Positions 55,497 through 64,000 of a DNA stretch of 64,000 bases are shown piece after piece. Positions within the stretch are counted from its first letter, which is position 1, and every line of letters starts with the position of its first letter. The DNA is from Fragum whitleyi (Eukaryota; Mollusca; Bivalvia; Cardiida; Cardiidae). The notes under the pieces were generated by a model. It did not search any database. It was not told the DNA's origin and saw nothing but the letters and a program-made list of their open reading frames with translations. Where the stretch lies: NCBI GenBank assembly GCA_948146395.1, contig OX411545.1:20963526-21027525 (forward strand), read 5' to 3'. The translations under genes were made by a program, and so were the position numbers.

Positions 55497-57292
55497 AACA
55501 AGAGGACCATGACGGTCATATATCGCTCACTTTCGTCTCTTTAACTCCTGCCTTATAAGATGTCAATAAAAGGCCAACTGTTCAGCCAAATCATTTTTAT
55601 TACCCTATAGACTTTAAAGTTCTTTCTCAATATTTCAACAAGCGCTTTCTTTTAGAAATAATTATGTTCTTATTGCATCATTTACATTCTTAATGTGCAG
55701 TCATATTCAAAAATGCTTAGAACGTTTTGCAACCTTTTATGTCTAAATACATGTACATGAGTCAGTCCAAAAATTGCTTTTACAGCTCCCTTTCCTGTGA
55801 CATAGGTTGGATTGCTACCAAATATCAATCAGCATCTTCTATATGACATCCTTATATACTTTGAAAAGATTAAACCAAAATTACAACGTCTAAATTGGTA
55901 AAAAAGGAACTTGAAATTGAGGCCCTTTATTGCGTGACAAACCTCGAAATGCTACCAAGAGTCCTTCCATATGACCAGACAAACATTTTCAGTAATTCAT
56001 AGAAAGATTGAGCCAAACTAGTGACCTCTAGAATGGTTACAAAGAAATTGTCTAAAAGGCTCCCTTTCCTATGACGTATTTCCTAATACCACCAAAATCA
56101 AAAAGGATCTTCCTTATGACTAGACAAACATCTTGATCAAATTGAGAATTGATTGGCTGAATGAAGTTTTACGCCGCTTTCAACATTTTTTCAGTTATAT
56201 CGCGGCGGTTAGAGCACCAAACAATGGACTCCTGGTATTTCTCCCACCAGTACTACCACCATATCCTTTCCTAGCCTCTAGCTGATATCTCAAATAGGTC
56301 CACGATTGAGCCATCATTGTGACCACTAGAGTTGTAACAAGAAAATGGTCAATAAAACTCATTTTCTGGTGACATAAATCAGAATGTCATTACAATCAAT
56401 AGGGATCTTCCTCAAACCAAGACAAAGATCCCGAGCAAGTTTGAGAAAGAATGAGCCATTTTGTGACCTCTAGTGTGGTATGAAGAAAACTTTCTATTAG
56501 GCCCCTTTTCCCTTAAGAACTTCAGAAGTAAGAATGTCTCCAAAATCAATAGGCATCTACCCCAAGCCAAGATAAGCATCCTGAGCAAGATTGATGAAGT
56601 TTGAGCCATTCTTCTGAACTTAAGAGTGGTAACAAGACAGTTTTCTATAAGGCTCCTTTTCCATCGACATGAGTCACAATGTCACCAAATCAATAGGCAT
56701 CTCCCTCAAAGCTAGACAAACATCCTTAGCAAAATTGAGGAAGATTGGGCTAAAATCATGACCTCTAGGTGGTAACAAGAAGATTGTCTTAGAGGCTCCC
56801 TTTCCTGTGACGTAAGTCAGAATGTCTCCAAAATCAATATGGATCTTCCTCCAACCTAGACAAAGATCCTGAGAAGGTTTAAAAAAGATCGGGAAAATCT
56901 AGTGACCTCTAGAGTGGAAACAAGATAATTTTGCATAAGGTCCCTTTTCCCTTGACATAAGTCAAATGTGTTCAAATAAATAGGCATTTTCCTCAAGCTA
57001 GACAAACAGCCTGAGCAAGTATGAGAACGATTGATCGAAACTAGTGACCTCTAGAGTGGTAGCAAGAAATTGTCAATAAAGCTCCTTTTCCTGTAACACA
57101 AGTCGTGATGTCACCAAAATCGATAGGGGTCTTTCTCAAGCCTAGACAAACATCCTGAGCAAGTTTGAGAATGATTGAGCCAAAATTGTGACCTCTAGAG
57201 CGTCAACACTGAATCGTTGATGACGGACGATGGACGACGGACAATCAAGTATCCTTAAAGCTCACCTTGAGCACTTCGTGCTCAGGAGAGCT
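55497..57292. mobile_element. Hairpin-ended tandem-core element E
   Basis: Left AACAAG, AGGACCATGACGGTCAT, ATCGCTCAC; right GACGACGGAC-type stretch and terminal hairpin 57259-57292 (AGCTCACCTTGAGCAC / GTGCTCAGGAGAGCT). The core has units of about 145-150 bp with TGACCTCTAG near 56021, 56464, 56758, 56909, 57047 and 57189 and AAAATCAATAGGCATCT. Interrupted by a SINE fragment at 56161-56312. Confidence 0.78.
56161..56312 (-). mobile_element. SINE fragment inside element E
   Basis: AGTTTTACGCCGCTTTCAAC, GACTCCTGGTATTTCTCCCA, ATATCCTTTCCTAGCCTCTA. The core word GATTG(A)GCC of E appears on both sides, a possible short target duplication. Confidence 0.7.
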
Positions 57293-57764
57293 AAATAGAC
57301 ATATGAATGAGAAAACAAAACACATACACAATGGAACACTTGAATTATTTGATCTTTAGGCCATATGAGTGTAAAAGATATTGGGAAATGAAAAGTGGAA
57401 AATGTCTTATATAGTAAAGTCTATATATGATTAACTTCCAAGTATTAAAGCTAAATTCGAACCAAGCTGAGGATAGCAATATGTTAAGCTTAACAAGTAC
57501 AATAAAGTGGTTTCAACATACCGGTCGTATCCGTTAGTCATGTAAATTACCAAAAATTCATTTGTGAACAAATAAATGATCGGCCAAATAAAGCATCCTT
57601 GAAAAAATTCCTCCTAGCGTTGAACTTAAATCTTTAGCCAATGACATCAATTCATCTGTGAAAATAAATTGATGCGTTTCGACTGGCCCCGCCTACAAGA
57701 TATTACTAGCATATCGTCATCGCGCACACAATAATTTGAAGGTCTGTATATTTGTATGGGTTCA

Positions 57765-58012
57765 ATACAGCTGTTAACAGTTTTCAGTCATATCTTGGAT
57801 GCTAGAGCACCTATTAATAGATTCCTAGTATTTGTTGCACCAGTGTTACCATACACAACCTTGCCTAAAACTGCTATCGCGCCAAGGTTTACGATTATAC
57901 ACGTATTGGTTTGCGGAAAATATAGGCTAGGATATGCACCGTCGTCTGGAAATCGAAACCGTCACTCAGGATAAAGTATTGAGAGTCCGATAGGCTACCA
58001 ACCGCGCCATGA
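57765..58012 (-). mobile_element. tRNA-derived SINE, minus, with tRNA head
   Basis: On the minus strand the head reads CATGGCGCGGTTGGTAGC (A box) and GACGGTTTCGATTTCC (B box). Body AATAGATTCCTAGTATTTG in reverse. The tail end is missing. Confidence 0.7.
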
Positions 58013-58032
58013 CGGCGGCCGAAAACTAGGAT

Positions 58033-58281
58033 ATGAGCCTGTGTGTTACATTTCCAACAATCTGATACGTGTGTGAGGCAAAAACTTTGAATGCCCTAAA
58101 ACTTTGAAACATTCCCGAAAAACATTTTGAAGCTAGCATGGTAGTTTAAATTCACTTTGGTGCCTTATCCGTCCCCAAAGCACATAGCAAAGACTTTGGT
58201 CTGACTTGCGGATGCAAAAGCTGGCCAGAGAGTTTGCTTTGCGCATATTTGAAATTGTTGGAAATGTCACGCACAGGCTCA
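58033..58281. repeat. MITE, GAGCCTGTG family, copy 3
   Basis: TGAGCCTGTGTGTTACATTT ... TGTTGGAAATGTCACGCACA then GGCTCA. Confidence 0.8.
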
Positions 58282-58454
58282 CATTTTGTCCGCATATAGA
58301 CTATTGGGTACTTTGTCCTGCCACACAAAAAATATTAATAGGCTAATTAAAACGTTAAAACCATATGAAAAAATACATCAAAACAGAAATCTCGGATATC
58401 GCATGTTTTACCAAAGTAGAAATATTAACATATTGTTGTTCTTCATGACAAAAG

Positions 58455-58725
58455 GGTCTCGACTTACGTGAAGTTTGTAGCGTTGTTGAAATCTCAATCA
58501 AGAGGTCCTGAGTTCGATATCGAAACGCGACGTCAAACGTGACGAATATCCCTTACAATATTTGTCAGCGACCAATCTGTGGGTATTCTTGTTTACATGA
58601 TTAAGATAATTATGTTGGGGGCTCAGAAAAAAAGTAGGCCTGTCAGCGCATTAGAAATACCTGAAATCCATGGTTATAGGGTGTTTCAGACGTCGCGATT
58701 TAACTGAAATACTGTTGGAATAAGT
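58455..58725 (+). mobile_element. tRNA-derived SINE, plus, diverged
   Basis: GTAGCGTTGTTGAAATCTCA, B box TGAGTTCGATATCG, tail GAAATACCTGAAATCCATGG and CGCGATTTAACTGAAATACT. Confidence 0.65.
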
Positions 58726-59245
58726 TAATTACCACTCAGTCAACCAATCCATGTTTTATAGTGGAAGCGTTTGCTGTGATAGAATTTAAAATATTCTGGG
58801 TGAAGCCTGCTAAAATTATAGTGTGCTCGAAAAGATGCCAGTGGCTTCATCGGACAATCAGCTTACTTCCTGAGCTTAGAGATTTTTTCACCAAATCCAG
58901 CAGATAAGATGTACAGTTAAGGTGAAAAACTCCAACAACTTGTATCTGTTTATAAATCTAAAAACCACATAACAAAAGAGGGAGATTCTGAATTCATTTA
59001 TTTTTTTGGTTTAATGGACATTTTGATGAACCTACTAAAATGTTCTTTTATTTTGATTACAAGGTATAAGGAGAACCAATTCAAAATTCATAACACATTT
59101 ATTTTTACACACACCAATGGTCAAGTAGAATCTTCACAGAAAAGATCAGGAAATGTAGGGTAAAGCCCAATGCGGGGTATATTTGAGAGCGTGTGTAACC
59201 GAGATTTCATAACATGGCCATCTCTCTAATAAGCTGATGGAGATT

Positions 59246-59520
59246 GCATTAATTGTAATACATATATAAAACGTACTTAGTGTTTTGTATGAATAAAAAT
59301 ATCTCACAACCGGGTTAGATATTTTTTCATACAATACCCTAAGTATGTATTATATTTATCTTATAACCTCTATTTGTCTTGTTTTCGTCGATGTTTCTAA
59401 CTGAAATGCAAGTTTCTAAAAATAACCGCATCATATCATTGTTCTAAAATAACTATGTGATATCATAAAAAATATCATACGGGATGTTATCACACAAATA
59501 TTTATATAGCTATAGGATAA
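59246..59520. repeat. MITE-like block, TTATAAGATAAATATAA family, copy 3 plus flank
   Basis: ACGTACTTAGTGTTTTGTAT ... TATTTATCTTATAACCTCTA, followed to 59520 by the inverse of 712-854 (GTGATATCATAAAAAATATC; GTTATCACACAAATATTT). Confidence 0.65.
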
Positions 59521-60168
59521 AATGGAATCAAGCAGTCGCAGAAGCAACAACAGCATTACAATAACATATGTGAACAGTTATACGCCAAAAAGTATTTTAT
59601 TGGTTTTAAGACATTTTCATTTCAACTACTTCGATGTCGACCGCGGAATGTCGACCGTGGAATATGAAAAAGACTTTCCAGCCCACCAAGGCGCTCGCTA
59701 CTGACCCAAAATAATACCCAATATAGAAGTTTAAGAATAGATCAATCTTTGCAATGGCCATCTGTGCTCGGTGATAAGTCTGGGAAAATCGCTGTTGTAC
59801 GTCAGAAAAAAGTCAACGATCCATTGCTCGAAAAGGTACCATCCGGGGAGTTCGAAGATTTTTACCCTGGTCAGGTTGCGCAGGTGACCAGGGTTTGAAC
59901 TGATTTGCTTTTAGGCATTTTTAATCTAGAACGTTTATTCTAACTATCTAGATAATATTACTCAAAATGCAACATTTAGTTATCCATTGCTTGATCCGAT
60001 CTCCTTGATTTGAGATTTGTGACAAAAACAACGAACCGGTGTATGTATCTATTTATTACCTTGATGAATAATTGTTATACCTAGTTGAAAAAAAGATTTG
60101 ATCTGTTTATCTCAATTGTTTTTAGATATATGCTTTTTTTAACTGCTAGATCATTTTTTTTCAAATAT

Positions 60169-60725
60169 ATATGTGATCCGTCACGCGAAAGGGGACCACC
60201 TGGGAACTCTTTCAAATAAATATCGCATTTTTAAAATTCTCATATAGAAAGGTAGAATGATCATTTTTGATTCAGAAAATCAGCCAAGCTCGAAAAATTT
60301 AGCAGTTTGACTGGGGTCGAAATTTTACGTACAAATAAGATCCGCCTCGATAGCTCAGTGGTAGAGCACCGGTCTCCTGATCCGAAGGTCAGGGGTTCGA
60401 ATCCTGGTGAAGGCGAGGTGTTTCCTTGGGCAAGAAACTAATTGGACAATGCCTCAGTCCAACCAGCTGAAAATGGGTAGCAGTGGTTAGAAGCCATTGC
60501 CTCTCTCTCGTGCACGTGTTAAAATCTGGTTTGGGGAAAACATGTATAAGGGTCATCGGTTTGCATATGTAAATATGGTGGTTGGACAATGCATGTACCG
60601 TGACCTTGGTGGTGGATTATGAAAAATGCTATTCATACGCCAATAGGCGGTGCGCCTCACAAACATAGGCGGAAACTACAGTAAATAGAATAGAATAGAA
60701 TAGATGGTCCCTTTTCGCGTGACGG
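60169..60725. repeat. MITE, ATATGTGACCCGTCACGC family, copy 4, split by a SINE
   Basis: Left ATATGTGATCCGTCACGCGA, AAGGGGACCACCTGG; right GATGGTCCCTTTTCGCGTGA after the SINE. About 195 bp of MITE remains. Confidence 0.8.
60342..60702 (+). mobile_element. MetaSINE-like SINE with tRNA-like head
   Basis: Head 60343-60416 has A box TAGCTCAGTGGTAGAGC and B box GGGGTTCGAATCCTGG; the acceptor pairs at only 5 of 7 positions. The centre TTCCTTGGGCAAG and CCTCAGTCCAACCAGCTG resembles the conserved Meta domain of animal SINEs (from memory). Tail (TAGAA)n at 60685-60702. Confidence 0.75.
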
Positions 60726-61214
60726 GAAACATATCTATTCCACGGAGTTCCCACACGGACCATATTTGATTGTCATTGCCTTGTGTAAATCAAACTAACA
60801 GAAAAATAATTTCATATAAACTCCGTCTTTCGAACATAAAAAAAACTTGCTCTCTAACGACAGTTTGCATCGCTGCATATCTGACAATGGGAATCTAAAT
60901 ATTCCGAAATTTTAAGTCCCATATACAAATTAGACTTATTGAAATTTGGTATAAGCTTTCTAGTAAGGTTAAAGGAATTGTAATGAATAGTACTTATAAG
61001 AAAAATTAGTTTAATTCAATTAGCAGATTTTTTTAAAGTTCGCTCTTTTTCACGGTTAATACAGCAATGCAGCGCAAGTGGTGATACAAATTACAAAAAA
61101 CGACTGCTGTAGACACCTACGGATTATACACATATGCTGCTTATTGCTTGGAGATGACGGTACAATTTTCCATGTCGGAGATCAGTGGATGTGGCTAGCA
61201 GGCCCTTAAATTTG

Positions 61215-61486
61215 ATATATGACTTAAAAGGATCATTCTCGAACACCGTAAAATAGATATTTGGAGAGGGGATCCGTTCAATTAGAGAGCACGCGGAGGT
61301 CGCTTAAAAAAAATATATATATATATATTTCACATGGAGATAAATATAATCCTATAAGATTCGTATAATCAGCAAAGTGCGAAAATGATTGGCCATTGTC
61401 AGACAGCGCAACCTGTGCAGCCTAACTAGGGTCTGAACTTTTCGTACCACCCAGATGGTTCCTTTTCGTCTGCAGGTCACATATGG
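61215..61486. repeat. MITE, ATATGTGACCCGTCACGC family, copy 5
   Basis: Diverged left end ATATATGACTTAAAAGGATC; good right end CCAGATGGTTCCTTTTCGTC then TGCAGGTCACATAT. (AT)n at 61310-61330. Confidence 0.65.
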
Positions 61487-61934
61487 TTTTTGGAATTAAG
61501 AAGTCGTATTACAAAGAAATCCGGAATAACTGGTCACTTTTTCCAAATTATTATTTATAAGTTTCGAATGATTTATCAATACAGATTAGTCAATTAATTT
61601 TCGTGTAGGTCAAAACTGTCGTAAGCTCATGTAGAATGAATTTGTTATTAAAGTACTTTATCGCAAAGCTCTCGAACTAACCTTGGCATGAATGATAAGT
61701 GGTAAACCAGGTCAGGCAATTATAGAAAATCGAAATTTAGATCTAGAGATCTTATGTCATTCGTAATAAGATATCGGGTTAAATTTATTCTTGTATTAGT
61801 GTCGCATTTAACCACCAAAGAATTAATTACTACTATAAAACAATGTTAAGAACTTTTAACAGATTTTGACGATCATCCCACTTTTCAAAACTGATGTTGC
61901 AACACAGCATGGCTCTATGGCTTTAACAACATAA
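61487..61934. other. Intergenic stretch
   Basis: No gene or repeat recognised. Confidence 0.4.
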
Positions 61935-61935
61935 G

Positions 61936-61979
<44 letters not shown>
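61935..61979. repeat. (CAT)n microsatellite
   Basis: About 15 uninterrupted CAT units. Confidence 0.92.
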
Positions 61980-62437
61980 AGAACAACAATATCGAAAATA
62001 ACAGCAGCAGCAACAACATCAGAAGTACCGACGATGCCACACACACCCTCCCACCACAACCAATCCAATCCCTCAACCCCTAATACCACTACCACCATCA
62101 ACACCGATTCACCATTCCTCCACCCTTTTCTAAATCAGACAGAGCTGTCGACCTGAGTAAACATTTCTCGAAATATTTTGAGATTTCTAAATCGAAATTA
62201 TATTTCCATATAAAACAAATACCCATCAATTATGATGGCGGCGACGACAGTAAAGAATATCTAAGAAGACGAGGAAAGAAAGTTAGAAAAGAAAAAGGAA
62301 GAATGAACATTGGATTTAGAGATAGTAAACAAAAGGTTTATTTTTTAAATCTTTGCGATACTTAGAGAATTTTCCCCCTGTTTCTATACTATTGTACGTT
62401 GTATAGATTGACTTTTATGGAAACGTTAGTATAGGGT

Positions 62438-62700
62438 ACGGTGGGGCAAAACGCCCCCCAAATTACTTTTCGGTGATATTTTGGCAATAAGTGAAGATAT
62501 TGAGGCGTTTTCTGGATAATGATAAATATTTCAGTTTACTGGACATTATGGAACTCTCTTTTATTCCTTATGCAGTCACATTTAGATGATATCCATGAAA
62601 AAAATATTTTTTTTAAAAGGGGCGTTTTGCCCCACCCTCGGGGCAAAACGCCCCCGTGTATGGGGCAAAACGCACCCGGGGGCGTTTTGCCCCTTGCATG
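62438..62700. repeat. GGGGCAAAACGCCCC cluster 1
   Basis: The 15-mer GGGGCAAAACGCCCC or its inverse GGGGCGTTTTGCCCC occurs at 62449-62463, 62621-62635, 62641-62655, about 62663-62677 (one change) and 62681-62695, in alternating orientation. Confidence 0.85.
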
Positions 62701-62703
62701 TAT

Positions 62704-63755
62704 TTTGAATGATACATGTACTCAAACGTTTTACCATCCTTTGTTTTATCCAATACACATGTTATATGCTAATAGTTTAATTCAACTACATCATGTTTGG
62801 TAAGGAACTTGATTAGGGGTTCAAACCATGTGTGTGAAATGGTGCTCTGAATTTCAATGTTCCTCTGGGCATTAAGCGATTTTAATTAGTGGTCCTCAAT
62901 AAACGATTTGGTTATATACCGTTTTGTTTACCATCATTGTTAACGTCTTATATCCTTTACTCAATAAAATTAATAAAAAGGCAGCGTGGCGAAATAATTG
63001 AAGTGGGTAGTGTGAAGTAGTGTGAACGAACGTGAAATGACGTAGTTTTACAACATTGCTACTACTCTACTATTGAATGAAGGAAGAAATTCCCTATACA
63101 CCTTAGGTTCTCTTTATATACGACACTACAAAAATTTCATCCCTTAAAATCCGTTAACGTCGTTTTGTTATTGGACGTTTACAGACTGTAAAGTAAAACA
63201 ATACTGAACAGTTAATAAACATTCCGTAATTTTTGGTCGATTAGTGTTCTTCTCCTGAACAGTGGATACTTTGCTAATTTTGTGAATAGAAATTAATGCA
63301 ATAAATGTAGATACTCTTTCAAATTTGAGAATAAAATAGACTTCATTGCAAATCCGGGCGCGTAACATCTGATAAATATTACGTCAGACCGACGTTATTT
63401 TGACGTTGCATAAATCATTGCATTACATATCTTTTATATTTTAATTTCAAAATAAAATATAAACAAAATATTGGGGGATGCATTGTCCAATTTTCAGTTT
63501 CAGATACAATATTCAGCAAGATATTGGTATGAATTTTAAATATCTTCTAGGGAATTGTTTTTATTTTTAAGCGGACACACAAAATTATAGACTAACTTGC
63601 ACAAAGACTATATCTTCCTTCTTTTTCACTCCCGGTACCTACGAATTTCTTTTTTAATTAATTATATCTATATGCATATGTAGCAAATTAATAAAATCTT
63701 TCATGAATATCTATTGCAATTTGTATTAAAGAAAAACACAACTTTAACTTACATT
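62704..63755. other. Stretch between the two 15-mer clusters
   Basis: AT-rich, no coding frame recognised. May be the interior of one element bounded by the clusters. Confidence 0.35.
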
Positions 63756-63758
63756 CAA

Positions 63759-63840
63759 ATGGGGCAAAACGCCCCCAGTGAATGGGGCAAAACGCCCCGG
63801 GGGCGTTTTGCCCCAAAACTAGTGGGGCGTTTTACCCCAG
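63759..63840. repeat. GGGGCAAAACGCCCC cluster 2
   Basis: Four copies within 80 bp (near 63761, 63784, 63801, 63822), the first two direct and the last two inverted, so the cluster can fold on itself. Confidence 0.85.
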
Positions 63841-64000
63841 AAGGAACATGCCGTCGAAATCAAGATATTCCTAATATATCAAATGCGCTTACGAATTTTG
63901 TGTTTATCATTAAAACCAAAATATAATGCGTAATAAATATATTTGGGTGTAATTAACCAATATTAACCCTGGGCAACATAACACAAAACAAAAGATTGTG

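Noticed and set aside
55263..55544. Lys/Gln-rich plus-strand and Phe/Val/Cys-rich minus-strand open frames
   Set aside because: Produced by the A/CA low-complexity tract.
60343..60416. Possible tRNA gene (TAGCTCAGTGGTAGAGC ... GGTTCGAATCC)
   Set aside because: Acceptor stem pairs at 5 of 7 positions, the anticodon stem has two mismatches, and a SINE body follows directly; it is the SINE's tRNA-like head.
61856..62104. Minus-strand frame with a poly-Asp run
   Set aside because: Translation of the (CAT)n microsatellite.
62519..63926. Open frames with GQNAP/GKTP repeats
   Set aside because: The repeated peptides are translations of the GGGGCAAAACGCCCC 15-mers.

Overview
The window is animal nuclear DNA: AT-rich, intron-rich and full of short non-autonomous repeats. 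Its gene families (FBF1, NME5, TMEM26, a secreted C-type lectin) are metazoan. The repeats (tRNA-derived SINEs with a GCGGCGTAAAACCC-type tail, hairpin-ended elements with tandem cores, many palindromic MITEs) look molluscan, most likely bivalve. No species is claimed. Everything here was read by eye, without a database search.

Region 1 (1-24.6 kb) holds a head-to-head pair of ciliary genes. The minus strand carries the 5' part of an FBF1 homologue (distal appendage/transition fibre protein). Ten coding exons were joined by splice signals and reading phase, from a 9-base start exon at 19,440-19,448 to an exon ending at 363; the 3' part lies left of the window. The plus strand carries a complete five-exon NME5 homologue (19,678-24,525, 218 aa). 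Only 229 bp separate the two start codons. That interval holds a forkhead site next to an RFX half-site, the combination expected for FOXJ1/RFX control of cilia genes.

Region 2 (24.6-40.9 kb) is repeat-rich intergenic DNA followed by a three-exon TMEM26-family membrane protein gene on the minus strand (32,589-40,610). Its start-codon exon was not found. Region 3 (40.9-64 kb) holds one more gene, an apparently intronless secreted C-type lectin on the minus strand (52,740-53,864), broken by a single in-frame TAA. A decayed LINE reverse transcriptase lies next to it.

Much of the rest is mobile DNA. The most striking group is a set of elements that share one design. They have a left end starting ACAAGA with a short hairpin, a subterminal GCTC-type word complementary to the right end, a core of 145-178 bp tandem units, a GAC/GGAC-rich stretch, and a right-terminal hairpin. 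Four different terminal sequences follow this design, which suggests one transposition system with diverged ends. There are also at least eight palindromic or TIR-bearing MITE families, several SINE copies, nested insertions that give relative ages, and two clusters of the 15-mer GGGGCAAAACGCCCC.
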